From Legionella sp. (lineage in GTDB: Bacteria > Pseudomonadota > Gammaproteobacteria > Legionellales > Legionellaceae), in NCBI GenBank assembly GCA_017306715.1, contig JAFKHV010000010.1:38737-102736 (forward strand): a stretch of 64,000 bases of DNA, in the 5' to 3' direction. Positions 19,889 through 28,903 of this stretch are shown here, piece after piece (position 1 is the first letter of the stretch; each line of letters starts with the position of its first letter). The notes beneath the pieces are model-generated. The model worked only from the letters and a program-made list of their open reading frames with translations, was not told the DNA's origin and ran no database searches. The position numbers and the translations under genes were made by a program.

Positions 19889-21652
19889 ATGAAAAAAAAG
19901 TTAACCGTTAAGACCAGTATTCTATATAAACGACTACTTACTTATGTGCGGCCTTTCTGGCCTATATTGGCGTTAGGGATCATGGCCAATATTCTTTATT
20001 CATTAATTGATGCAGGTTTTACTTATATGATGCGTCCTTTTTTTGACAAAGGATTTATCAACATCGATTTGGCTTTTATCAAAAAAATTCCTTACATCGT
20101 TCTGATAGGGATTACCCTACGTGGTTTAGTAAGCTCTTTGGGTAGCTACTGTATGACTTGGGTTGCGCGTTCCGTGGTGAAAGTGCTCCGCGAAAAAGTG
20201 TTTAATCATGTGTTACGCCTACCTGCTGATTTTTATGATGAGGCGACCTCGGGGCAGCTACTATCCAAGATCTTGTATGATGTAGAGCAAGTGGCGCAAG
20301 TGAGCGCTGAAGCATTAACCGATATTGTACAAAATAGCTGTTTAATCCTGGGACTATTAACTGTAATGATGGTTATTTGTTGGCAATTATCATTAATGTT
20401 TCTATTAACTATTCCCTTTGTCGGTTTCATCGTGAGCTACACCAATAAGCGGGTCCGACGTATTAGTCATAAAGTTCAAAAGACGATGGGTGAGGTGACC
20501 GAGATTGCAAGTGAAGCAATCGAAGGCTATCGGGTAGTACGTATTTTTGGTGGAACGGCTTATGAAGCCGATAAATTTGGCAAGGCGATTGAGCGTTCTC
20601 GTCAAAATGATATGAAAGTTGCAGTAAGCAAAGCCATTAATGTCTCTGGTGTGCAAATTGTGATTGCGATTGGTATTGCCGTAATTATCGGCGCAGCCAT
20701 TCAATTGTCTACGGTGATTATAATTTCTGCAGGCTCCTTTTTGGCCATAGTTGCGGCCATGCTGCAATTAATCAAGCCCATGAAAACGTTAACAACTCTA
20801 AATGCAGTCATTCAGAAGGGGCTTGCGGGTGCAGAAAGTGTTTTTACTTTGCTTGATAGGGTGGTTGAAGTTGACGAAGGCAAGCTGCTTACCGAACGTG
20901 TCCGGGGCGAAATTATTTTTAATAAGGTGAGTTTCGCTTATCGTCAGGAAAAGCCTGTATTACATGAAGTCTCATTTAGAATAGAAGCTGGAACAACGGT
21001 CGCGCTCGTCGGGCATTCTGGGAGTGGAAAAACAACAATTGCGAGTCTATTACCACGCTTATATGAGGTAACTCAGGGAGAAATTTTTCTGGATGGTCTG
21101 GCAATCTCACAAATGAACTTGACCAGTTTACGTCAACAAATGGCATTGGTAAGTCAAAATGTGACTTTATTTAATGATACTTTGGCGAATAATATTGCTT
21201 ATGGACAAGAAGCAAGTCAGGAAGCCATTGAAAAAGCAGCACGTTTGGCTTTTGCAGATGAATTTATTAATCGTTTGCCCCAAGGTTACAACACCCGTGT
21301 AGGGGAAAATGGTGTTCTTCTCTCAGGCGGGCAGCGCCAGCGCATAGCTATTGCTCGAGCCATTCTAAAAGATGCACCCATTTTAATCCTTGATGAAGCG
21401 ACCTCTGCTTTGGATAGTGAATCAGAACGCTACATACAACAAGCGTTAGAAGAGGTTATGAAAAATCGTACTACCCTCGTGATTGCGCATCGCTTATCCA
21501 CAATTAAAAATGCAGATAAAATTATCGTCATGCAGCATGGACGAATAATGGAACAAGGAACCCATGAACAATTGCTTACTTTACGCGGACATTATGCCCA
21601 GTTGCAAGGTGTTCAGCATGAGTTACGACCCGCTGAGGAATTGTTTGCCTGA
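19889..21652 (+). CDS. msbA: Lipid A export ATP-binding/permease protein MsbA
   Basis: MsbA is a homodimeric ABC exporter that flips lipid A-core across the inner membrane. The N-terminal ~320 residues hold six membrane helices. The ATPase half has Walker A GHSGSGKTT from residue 375, the signature LLSGGQRQRIAIARA near 478-492, Walker B ILILDEATSALD and the H-loop VIAHRLST. The length of 587 residues is normal. It overlaps lpxK by 1 nt (TGATG), which supports the lipid A role over other exporters. Confidence 0.94.
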   Translation: MKKKLTVKTSILYKRLLTYVRPFWPILALGIMANILYSLIDAGFTYMMRPFFDKGFINIDLAFIKKIPYIVLIGITLRGLVSSLGSYCMTWVARSVVKVLREKVFNHVLRLPADFYDEATSGQLLSKILYDVEQVAQVSAEALTDIVQNSCLILGLLTVMMVICWQLSLMFLLTIPFVGFIVSYTNKRVRRISHKVQKTMGEVTEIASEAIEGYRVVRIFGGTAYEADKFGKAIERSRQNDMKVAVSKAINVSGVQIVIAIGIAVIIGAAIQLSTVIIISAGSFLAIVAAMLQLIKPMKTLTTLNAVIQKGLAGAESVFTLLDRVVEVDEGKLLTERVRGEIIFNKVSFAYRQEKPVLHEVSFRIEAGTTVALVGHSGSGKTTIASLLPRLYEVTQGEIFLDGLAISQMNLTSLRQQMALVSQNVTLFNDTLANNIAYGQEASQEAIEKAARLAFADEFINRLPQGYNTRVGENGVLLSGGQRQRIAIARAILKDAPILILDEATSALDSESERYIQQALEEVMKNRTTLVIAHRLSTIKNADKIIVMQHGRIMEQGTHEQLLTLRGHYAQLQGVQHELRPAEELFA

Positions 21653-22623
21653 TGAAATTATTGGACGCGCTTTGGTATAAAAAGCATCCTTTATACAGGC
21701 TGTTGATTCCTTTCTCGCTCCTGTACATGCTCATTTCTCGCTCAAGAAGATGGGTATTGAGCCGGTTCTTTCAGCAAAAATGGTCTGTGCCCGTGGTTGT
21801 TGTTGGCAATATAAGCCTGGGAGGCGTAGGCAAAACGCCCTTTGTCATTGCTCTGGCAGAGCAAGCAAAGGCACGGGGTTTACGTGTTGGTATTGTCAGT
21901 AGAGGTTACTCTGCGCAAAGAAAGCAATTTCCTTATGAGGTTCATTACGAAGATGATGCCCGCCTGGTAGGCGACGAACCTTTGTTGATTGCCCATCGCA
22001 CGCAGTGTCCTGTAATTATCGATCCAAATCGACGTGCTGCAGTTGATTATCTGATTAAGAAATATAACTGCCAAATGATCATAAGCGATGATGGCTTACA
22101 GCATTATCGGATGGGGCGGGCAATTGAGATCGCAATTATCGATGGGACGCGGGGGCTGGGAAATAGTTGGTGCATACCCGCCGGGCCTTTGCGAGAATCA
22201 GAAGAGCGATTGCAGGAAGTTGATTTTGTCGTAGTGAATACTGGTTACTGGCATAAAGCCTATTCCATGCATTTACAGCCTGATAAAATTAAAAGCCTTT
22301 ACAATAACCAGGAAGTAATTCCTTCATTACGCAATCTAACTTGGCATGCAATTGCGGCAATTGGAAATCCACAACGCTTCTATTCCACTTTGGACGAGTT
22401 AGGTTTAAAATATAATTTCCGATCATATCCGGATCATTATGTGTTTAAAGCTGAGGATGTGGAAAATAAATCCTCACCCATTATTATGACAGAAAAGGAT
22501 GCTGTGAAATGTCGCCTCTTTAGTTCAAATAATATGTATTACTTGCCCGTAAATGCTGTACTGGAAGATGGTTTTTGGGATGCATTTTGGTCACACAAAC
22601 AGTTAAAAGGTTTTTTGACATGA
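21652..22623 (+). CDS. lpxK: Tetraacyldisaccharide 4'-kinase
   Basis: LpxK phosphorylates the 4' position of the lipid A disaccharide precursor at the inner face of the inner membrane. It has an N-terminal membrane-binding helix (LLIPFSLLYMLI), a P-loop GNISLGGVGKTPF at about residues 52-64, and the conserved DDGLQHYRM and IPAGPLRE blocks. The 323 residues match the family. It is coupled to msbA upstream by a 1-nt overlap and to an exported protein gene downstream by a 4-nt overlap. Confidence 0.95.
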   Translation: MKLLDALWYKKHPLYRLLIPFSLLYMLISRSRRWVLSRFFQQKWSVPVVVVGNISLGGVGKTPFVIALAEQAKARGLRVGIVSRGYSAQRKQFPYEVHYEDDARLVGDEPLLIAHRTQCPVIIDPNRRAAVDYLIKKYNCQMIISDDGLQHYRMGRAIEIAIIDGTRGLGNSWCIPAGPLRESEERLQEVDFVVVNTGYWHKAYSMHLQPDKIKSLYNNQEVIPSLRNLTWHAIAAIGNPQRFYSTLDELGLKYNFRSYPDHYVFKAEDVENKSSPIIMTEKDAVKCRLFSSNNMYYLPVNAVLEDGFWDAFWSHKQLKGFLT

Positions 22624-23534
22624 GCGCTTTAAGATGGATTATATCCTTTGGGGTATCGTTGTTTTTTTTAAGTAGTGTCCTAAACGCAACTGGCGTGGAT
22701 GCAATTAGTCCGGATGGTAAATATGCGGAGTCAATTAATGGCAGCTGGACTTTTTCAGGTTTAGTTAATAGCGAGAATGGGGATAAGTACGGTTACTTTT
22801 TCGAAATGCAGCGTCAAGGTGTTGAATTCCAAACGAAAGCTGCGCTTATAGACAGTCAGACGAATCAACTGGTTTTTTATTACGAGGCCAATGAAAGCAT
22901 TAAACAGACTGAACCTTTGAACTGGCGCGTCGGTAAATCTTTTTTGCGCTTTAATCCCATTAATGACAGTTGGATTTTTGGTGTTCGAAAAAAAGATAAG
23001 CAAGGATTTAATTTTAAAGTTGATATGATGAAGCAGGACAAAGTAAATGCTCAGGAAACTTTAGTTTTGCGTCCAGGAGTTAAATTGCAAGCATTGCAGA
23101 CCAGTCAACTCAATGGCCATATTCAACTTGCCGATCGAGAACAATTTGTAACTGCGAGCAGGGCCTGGTTTGGCAAGCTTGAGCTCAGTGGTGAGCAAAA
23201 GAAAGCGCATGATATTAGCACCACTTTTTGTCGATTAAGTGATGAAAATGGCTTTTATTCTGCAAATTTAAAAGAAAAAGACGCAACAAGTGCGGCTGTT
23301 GCTGGATGGTTGGATCCCACCGGTAACCGAGTCAAAATGTCCCAATTTGTATCAGTAAAAACATTTGATAAAGATCAATGCGAAGTCCGTGTCGGCTTGC
23401 CTAAATTAAACATCAAGCTGCTCAATACACTTAAATCAGATACGGCGCATGTCATCGCTGGTTTTGCACGTGAAAATAAAGGTGCTTTTTGTTTTGTAAC
23501 CGAGCAGCTGTTTAAAGAACAAATTATCGTATAA
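22620..23534 (+). CDS. Unknown exported protein, coupled to lpxK
   Basis: A 304-residue protein whose first ~25 residues (SALRWIISFGVSLFFLSSV, then LNATGVDA) form a good Sec signal peptide. The mature part looks beta-rich and soluble (GYFFEMQRQGVEFQTKAAL and similar strands). There are few cysteines and no lipobox. The start ATG overlaps the lpxK stop (ATGA), so it is translated with the lipid A genes. I do not recognise the family. A periplasmic or surface role is inferred from the signal peptide, and the operon hints at envelope biology. Confidence 0.82.
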   Translation: MSALRWIISFGVSLFFLSSVLNATGVDAISPDGKYAESINGSWTFSGLVNSENGDKYGYFFEMQRQGVEFQTKAALIDSQTNQLVFYYEANESIKQTEPLNWRVGKSFLRFNPINDSWIFGVRKKDKQGFNFKVDMMKQDKVNAQETLVLRPGVKLQALQTSQLNGHIQLADREQFVTASRAWFGKLELSGEQKKAHDISTTFCRLSDENGFYSANLKEKDATSAAVAGWLDPTGNRVKMSQFVSVKTFDKDQCEVRVGLPKLNIKLLNTLKSDTAHVIAGFARENKGAFCFVTEQLFKEQIIV

Positions 23535-23626
23535 TGGATTGAGATTAATCAATACGGACGGTTTCGCTAAAAAACTCGAGTAGTTATTATAATTTTTTGC
23601 GAGTGACTTCTATAAATTGCCAATGG

Positions 23627-23652
23627 GAAGCATCGAATTAACTCGATGCTTC
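23627..23652 (-). terminator. 10-bp perfect hairpin at the MFS gene end
   Basis: GAAGCATCGA (23627-23636) and TCGATGCTTC (23643-23652) flank a 6-nt loop that contains the first part of the MFS stop codon (23638-23640, minus strand). No T tract follows, so this is a stem-loop 3' end, not a certain intrinsic terminator. Confidence 0.4.
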
Positions 23653-24879
23653 TATAGTTCTTCTGGGTATCTCGAGTTGTTCTTTTTCTGGCAGAAACTG
23701 GGAGAACAAGCTGGCAGTCATTAATGCGAAAGGAATAATCAATAATGCAGTTTGGTAATTTTCCAAAGTATATATACCGGAATGGCCACTGAGTTGATCC
23801 AATATAAACCCCACCACTGGCTGCAATAATGGAGCTGAGAGCATGGCTAAAGTATTGGTAAAACCGGTACAGGCAGAGAGGGACTCAGGAGGGGCTAATT
23901 CATTAGCAATGGTAAAGGCAAGCATATAAGCCCCGCAGCATAAGCCTGAAAGAAAAAGCAGCAAGCCCATAACAATAAAACTTGATATCGGTAAATATAA
24001 GACAATCAACAGAAGAATTGTGGTTGAAAAACAAGAGGCATGAATAAGCATTTTTCTTCGCGGTAAAAAAATTGAAAGCCAGCCAAAAATAGGACAGCTA
24101 AAACCCGCACCTAATAGGACGAGAGCCGTTAAGATACTTGCTGCTTCGATAGAACACTGAAGCTTAACTTCTAAAAAAGGAACTGCCCATAGCGCAGCAA
24201 ATACGGTGATAACAGTAAACTCCAAGCCAACAAAAAGACCGTTCATCCAAATGAGTTTACTTTTAAGCATAAGCATAAGCTGATGCTTGTAGCTTGTGTT
24301 CATAGTGCGCTTCGGCTTGGAGTCTGGAATACTAAACCAACACAATAATGCGATAAATAGACCAATAAGCCCTGCCAGACTTAAAAAAAACCGCCAGCTG
24401 ATTGCGCTAATGAGTGAACCCATTCCAATCATCCCTGAAACAGTAACCGTAAACCCTAAAGTTTCTGATAGACCAATCATAAAGGCATAATCGCGAAGAG
24501 GAAAATACTGACGCAGAATACGGGTAACTCCTACAAAAGCAAAGGCAGAACCTGCGCCAATCACGAGACGACCACAAAATAGAGTTACTAAATGGTGGCC
24601 TTGTGAAAAAATAAAACAGCCTAGGGCGCACAAAAGTGCATTGAGTGCGAGTAGCATACGTATGTTGTATCGATCAAAAAGTAAGCCTACGGGAATTTGT
24701 AAGGACGTATAAATATAGTAGAAAGCGCTGCTTAAAAGCCCGGCTGTTAATGCGGTAAGGCCTTGTTCTTTCATAATGGCCTGGATCACAATGCCTGAGG
24801 ATAGTTGAAGAAAAAATTGGAATAATAAAAATGAAACACCAACCAGCCATACGAAAATACTTAGTGTTCTATTTGTCAT
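23638..24879 (-). CDS. Major facilitator superfamily transporter
   Basis: A 413-residue inner-membrane carrier with about twelve hydrophobic helices in two halves joined by a charged loop near residues 185-205 (PDSKPKRTMNTSYKHQ). The MFS signature between helices 2 and 3 is present as GLLFDRYNIRMLL. It ends in a short charged tail. Substrate cannot be told; related Legionella carriers move amino acids or nucleosides, but no specific motif supports that here. It lies downstream of fliS on the same strand after 133 bp and probably has its own promoter. Confidence 0.88.
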   Translation of the reverse strand: MTNRTLSIFVWLVGVSFLLFQFFLQLSSGIVIQAIMKEQGLTALTAGLLSSAFYYIYTSLQIPVGLLFDRYNIRMLLALNALLCALGCFIFSQGHHLVTLFCGRLVIGAGSAFAFVGVTRILRQYFPLRDYAFMIGLSETLGFTVTVSGMIGMGSLISAISWRFFLSLAGLIGLFIALLCWFSIPDSKPKRTMNTSYKHQLMLMLKSKLIWMNGLFVGLEFTVITVFAALWAVPFLEVKLQCSIEAASILTALVLLGAGFSCPIFGWLSIFLPRRKMLIHASCFSTTILLLIVLYLPISSFIVMGLLLFLSGLCCGAYMLAFTIANELAPPESLSACTGFTNTLAMLSAPLLQPVVGFILDQLSGHSGIYTLENYQTALLIIPFALMTASLFSQFLPEKEQLEIPRRTIEASS

Positions 24880-25012
24880 TATAATGCCTAATATTCTTCA
24901 CTTTAAAACAAACGCGGACTATAAAGGATTGTCATCCTGGTGTAAATTTTTTATTTCTGAAGCGCTTTATAACAATCATCCGAACAATTCTAACTGTGCG
25001 ATGACCCCTCTG

Positions 25013-25417
25013 CTATTCAGAAAGTACTTTAGTTGGTGCTATTTCTTTCCAGGCATCATGGATTTGGTTAAGAAGCTTATTTGCTTCGAGAAGTAATTGA
25101 TCATCGTTTTTTAAGTTCGCACGGACGATTAAAGGTTCAATATAGCTATATATTGCATATAGGTTAGCTGCAATCTCCCCACCATCCTTTTGATTTATAG
25201 CGGCTTTTAAACCCGCAATAATGTTTAGGGCTTTACTAAGATGCTCACCTTTTTCGGCAATTTGGCCGCGAATCATGCTTCCTTGCGCTGCGGCCAAGTG
25301 ATTGCGCGCACCTTGCAGGAGCAAGTTAATAAGCTCATGAGGATCAGCTGAAGCAATATTTGTTTTAAGTTCGATATCTTTATAGTGCTCAGCGAATTGT
25401 TGATAAGGATTGGTCAT
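25013..25417 (-). CDS. fliS: Flagellar secretion chaperone FliS
   Basis: FliS binds the C-terminal disordered region of flagellin in the cytosol and keeps it unfolded until export. The 134-residue all-helical protein has family features: NPYQQF near the start, SADPHELINLLLQGA in helix 1-2 and the closing helix DAWKEIAP. It starts 14 bp after fliD in the flaA-fliD-fliS direction, the usual order. Confidence 0.94.
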   Translation of the reverse strand: MTNPYQQFAEHYKDIELKTNIASADPHELINLLLQGARNHLAAAQGSMIRGQIAEKGEHLSKALNIIAGLKAAINQKDGGEIAANLYAIYSYIEPLIVRANLKNDDQLLLEANKLLNQIHDAWKEIAPTKVLSE

Positions 25418-25431
25418 GGCACTCTCAAATG

Positions 25432-27075
25432 TTAATTGTTTGTTTTCATTTTAGGTAGATTTGCCAATGCATCTTGAAGCATTGAGCTTGTACCTTGTAA
25501 TTGCGATATAAGTAAATCGACAGAGTTCCATTGTCGGTAATATTTTTTGGTTAAGACTTCTGCTCGTTGCTCAATTTGTTGTTGTTGCGCGTCCAAACCA
25601 CGAATTTCTAGATTTACGGCATCCGTACGACGATTCACATCGCCGTTTCGTCCCAAATAATTTTCCAGTAAATCATCGAGTACCACAGCCAGACCATCAC
25701 GGACAATGATCTCACCACGATCTCCCGTAGTACCACCCATGATTTTTAGATTGATGGAGTTCAAACGTCCGCTTCCAGAAAGATTTGTCCCATCTTTTGA
25801 TGTGAAAGGCAATCCTCCTAGCGTACCTGAAAGGTTTGAGCCCGGGGTGTATTCATCAAGCACCAAGGCGTAAGTTCCTGCCTTTGCCTGCGTATCCTGC
25901 CCGCTGATTTGTACATTCGGATCTGTAGCTTCTAATGATTTGGCAAATAATGAGCCAATTTCTGCGAAATGATTTTCTACTGCTGCGGTAAATATTTTTT
26001 CGTCAATTTCGAGTAAACAATCCTTAGTACTTTTTATTCCTAAATCTCTTAATGTGTGTAGTTTGGCCTGTTCATCGGCAGAGATAAAATTAACTACCGT
26101 ATCATATAAATCATATTTTACCCGCTTAACCAAAGAGTCACCCTGGAAAATCCCAGGTTTTTTAGTCTCTTGATCAAATCCTGTAGCAGCATTTAGCGCA
26201 CTCATACATTCGTTATACTTCTTTACGAATTCTCTTACTGTTGATGTTAACTGTTCTTTGTTATTTTCTATGGTCAGTGTGGCGGTTTTAGTAACATCGG
26301 CTTGTTTTAGATCCAGAGAAATTCCGGTTAGGACATTATCAAGATGGTTACTATCCTGTTTTAGGAGCAAACCATTAATTTTGACCTCACTGCTTTTTGC
26401 CGCTAAGGTTTGGTTAAGCGTTGTATTGCCTGTGGTCGGGTCATAATTTAATCCGGCAATATCACTTTGTATCTGCATTGCAAAATCTTCACCCGTTTGG
26501 GTTGAGGTGAGGCTTAGCCGAGCACCACTGGCATCATGTATAATGGCTGCGCTCACTTTTGTTGAGGCTGCATTAATTGCATCGCATACCGCACTCAAAG
26601 TATCATTTCCAGCACCGATGTTTACGGTAACGGATGTGCATTCTGGATTTAGAGTAAATGCACTCTGATCGGTATTATAAGTACCAAAATTAATGGTTAT
26701 GGTTCCACTGCCAAGATGTGATAAATCATTGGCATAAGCATTGCTGGAAAGACTTTGACCTTGAGCTAAATTGAGCACTTGAATCTGATAGGTTCCAGGT
26801 TTTGCCTCGTCGCTTACTTGAGCGGTATAAAAAGTAGAATCACTGAGTGTGCTTTTTAGCTTGTAAAACTGAGAAAGATGAGACATGGTGGCAAACGTGG
26901 TTTGGAGACCTGCGAGTGCACTTTTAAACTGTCCTAAGGCTGAAACTTCAACATTGGCGCTGTTAAGTTTCTTATCGTGACGCGCTTGAATAGAGGCTAT
27001 ATCTGCTTTGACACACGCTTCAACCATTCCTTTTACATCGAGTCCTGAGCCGATACCTGGGGAAGATAAACCCAT
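25432..27075 (-). CDS. fliD: Flagellar hook-associated protein 2 (filament cap)
   Basis: FliD caps the growing filament and helps flagellin fold into it. The N-terminal motif SSPGIGSGLDVKGMV and the FliD-N helical region are clear, followed by variable beta domains and a C-terminal coiled-coil (IEQRAEVLTKKYYRQW; LQGTSSMLQDAL). The 547 residues are within the normal range. AAGGA precedes the ATG. It is separated from flaA only by an intrinsic terminator, so it relies on read-through or a promoter not recognised here. Confidence 0.95.
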   Translation of the reverse strand: MGLSSPGIGSGLDVKGMVEACVKADIASIQARHDKKLNSANVEVSALGQFKSALAGLQTTFATMSHLSQFYKLKSTLSDSTFYTAQVSDEAKPGTYQIQVLNLAQGQSLSSNAYANDLSHLGSGTITINFGTYNTDQSAFTLNPECTSVTVNIGAGNDTLSAVCDAINAASTKVSAAIIHDASGARLSLTSTQTGEDFAMQIQSDIAGLNYDPTTGNTTLNQTLAAKSSEVKINGLLLKQDSNHLDNVLTGISLDLKQADVTKTATLTIENNKEQLTSTVREFVKKYNECMSALNAATGFDQETKKPGIFQGDSLVKRVKYDLYDTVVNFISADEQAKLHTLRDLGIKSTKDCLLEIDEKIFTAAVENHFAEIGSLFAKSLEATDPNVQISGQDTQAKAGTYALVLDEYTPGSNLSGTLGGLPFTSKDGTNLSGSGRLNSINLKIMGGTTGDRGEIIVRDGLAVVLDDLLENYLGRNGDVNRRTDAVNLEIRGLDAQQQQIEQRAEVLTKKYYRQWNSVDLLISQLQGTSSMLQDALANLPKMKTNN

Positions 27076-27102
27076 TTAATCATCCTTAATTATTATTTTT
27101 AT

Positions 27103-27133
27103 AAAAAAAGAAGTGCAGCTTAAACTGCACTTC
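27103..27133 (-). terminator. Intrinsic terminator after flaA
   Basis: On the minus strand a perfect 9-bp stem (GAAGTGCAG / CTGCACTTC, 27110-27118 and 27125-27133) is followed by seven T residues (27103-27109). It should limit transcription from flaA into fliD and so keep flagellin far more abundant than the cap. Confidence 0.85.
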
Positions 27134-27143
27134 AAAACTGCAC

Positions 27144-28550
27144 TTACCTTAACAAGGAGAGAACAGATTGTGGCATGCTGTTTGCTTGCGCAAGCATTGC
27201 TGTTCCAGCTTGTTGTAGGATTTGGTTCTTAGTTAATGTTGCCATTTCTGCAGCATAATCAGTATCCTGAATACGACTTCTTGCCGCTTCGGTGTTATCT
27301 GATATGTTTTGCAGGTTCGCAATTGTTGATTCGAAACGGTTTTCCATCGCACCCATAGACGCACGGTTAGACGTGATTGCTGAAAGTGCAGAGTCAACAC
27401 GTTGTATTGCTTCTTGAGCACCGTCTTGAGTTGAGATGTCGAGTGTATTTACACCCACGTCATCGATCATAATAGCAGAAGAAGTCAAACCAATATCCGC
27501 GACCGTACCACCAAAGAACACGTTTTGATTGCCAGTAATAGTCAATGTACCATTGAGGGCAGTTCCTGAAGTGAAATCACCCGCAGCAGTTAATGGGGTA
27601 TCGCCTGTTTCGGTTACAGTGATGTTACGACCATCTGCAGCAGTGAGCGTTATTGCAGTAGCAGCACTATTCATCGTTGCAACAACACCGGTTTGATCTT
27701 TTGCTGAATTAATTGCATCAGTCAAGCTTGTTACTGTGAGTGCCGTGTTATCACCATTGAAAATGGTAACACCGTTAATATCCAGTTCATAAGCACCACC
27801 AGCAAAAGTGATTGCACCCGTAGTACCCTCGGTGTTTGCAAGAACGGATAAACCGGTAATGTTTGCACTGTTGATCGCGGCAGCTTTAGCGAAAGCAGAA
27901 TCACCCGTTTGTCCCGCAATTGTTGTTGCAAAGGTTGCAGAAGACGCAATGGTTGTCGTGCCTGCACTTCCTGCCATTCGCACCGTAATATCGGTTGCAT
28001 CATTCGCGCTCACTGCTGTTCCGGTAATGCTTGCTAGATGTCCTACAGAGCTGGAAGCGATGCTATTGATGGAAAAAGAAGCGGTTTCATTCGCATTGGC
28101 ACCAATTTGGAAGACGGTGTTAGAAAATGAACCATTAAGGATGTTTTGACCATTGAACTGGGTATTGTTGGCAATATCATCCATATCATCGATTAATTGA
28201 GTTACTTCATCTTGTAACGCTTTACGATCAGCAGTGCTGTTCGTGCCGTTGGCAGATTGAACTGCAAGTACGCGTATTTGTTGCAGAATATCAATCGCAG
28301 TACCCATTCCGCCTTCAGCAACTTGCGCCAAAGAGATCGCATCATTTGAGTTTTGTGCTGCTTTATTTAAACCCAATATTTGCGATGTCATCATGGTTGA
28401 AATGGCAAGACCCGCGGCATCATCTTTAGCGCTATTGATTCTAAGACCAGAAGACAGTCTTTCAATGGAAGTTGCCATAGCATCACTGGTTTTGGATAAA
28501 TTTCGTTGCGCAATCAGTGATGGCACATTCGTGTTAATAATTTGAGCCAT
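27144..28550 (-). CDS. flaA: Flagellin
   Basis: The structural protein of the flagellar filament, 468 residues. The conserved D0/D1 ends are intact: IINTNVPSLIAQRNL and RLSSGLRINSAKDDAAG at the N-terminus, and RSRIQDTDYAAEMATL with QAGTAMLAQAN at the C-terminus. The central ~200 residues are Thr/Ala/Ser-rich variable domain. The C-terminal PQSVLSLLR keeps the leucines that in Legionella flagellin are known to trigger mammalian NAIP5. Transcription is from a near-perfect sigma-28 promoter about 100-120 bp upstream; the ribosome site AGGAG lies 9 bp from the ATG. The leader of about 90 nt contains further GGA motifs that could bind CsrA. Confidence 0.97.
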   Translation of the reverse strand: MAQIINTNVPSLIAQRNLSKTSDAMATSIERLSSGLRINSAKDDAAGLAISTMMTSQILGLNKAAQNSNDAISLAQVAEGGMGTAIDILQQIRVLAVQSANGTNSTADRKALQDEVTQLIDDMDDIANNTQFNGQNILNGSFSNTVFQIGANANETASFSINSIASSSVGHLASITGTAVSANDATDITVRMAGSAGTTTIASSATFATTIAGQTGDSAFAKAAAINSANITGLSVLANTEGTTGAITFAGGAYELDINGVTIFNGDNTALTVTSLTDAINSAKDQTGVVATMNSAATAITLTAADGRNITVTETGDTPLTAAGDFTSGTALNGTLTITGNQNVFFGGTVADIGLTSSAIMIDDVGVNTLDISTQDGAQEAIQRVDSALSAITSNRASMGAMENRFESTIANLQNISDNTEAARSRIQDTDYAAEMATLTKNQILQQAGTAMLAQANSMPQSVLSLLR

Positions 28551-28903
28551 ATTTCTAGTCTCCTAAGACCTAATCCCTGGTTTGGGATATCCTGTTTAAA
28601 TAAGCCGGGTCCCCATAACCTGTAAGGTTTCCCGTACCCAAAGTGTTTATCGACCAGCAGCAAAAAAACTTTAGTGGCCTACAGGATTAATTTAAAAAAT
28701 GATGAATAAAATGAATAAGTTGAGCAGGGCTTATTGCATTAATGACTTTATTTGCTCGAGTTGAACGTTTACTGATCTAACAGCTGTGTGAGCTAAAGCT
28801 TACCAAGAGGGGCTTGATAAATTGTCTTATTATCGTAGCACGATGGATATTAAGAATTTTTTTTTGGTGTATACTAAAGCAAATTTTCAATAAGAGTTTA
28901 TTT
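28551..28903. other. Divergent intergenic region flaA-accD
   Basis: About 350 bp with no gene. The left third is the flaA leader, which carries GGA-containing segments (GGGATT, AGGAGAC), then the sigma-28 promoter. The right side must hold the accD promoter: a TATACT lies at 28870-28875, 29 bp before the ATG, but no clear -35 is seen. Confidence 0.5.
28647..28673 (-). promoter_or_regulatory. Sigma-28 (FliA) promoter of flaA
   Basis: On the minus strand TAAAGTTT (28666-28673), 11 bp, and GTCGATAA (28647-28654) match the FliA consensus TAAAGTTT-N11-GCCGATAA with one mismatch. The implied leader is about 90 nt. This is the standard control of class IV flagellar genes. Confidence 0.88.
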
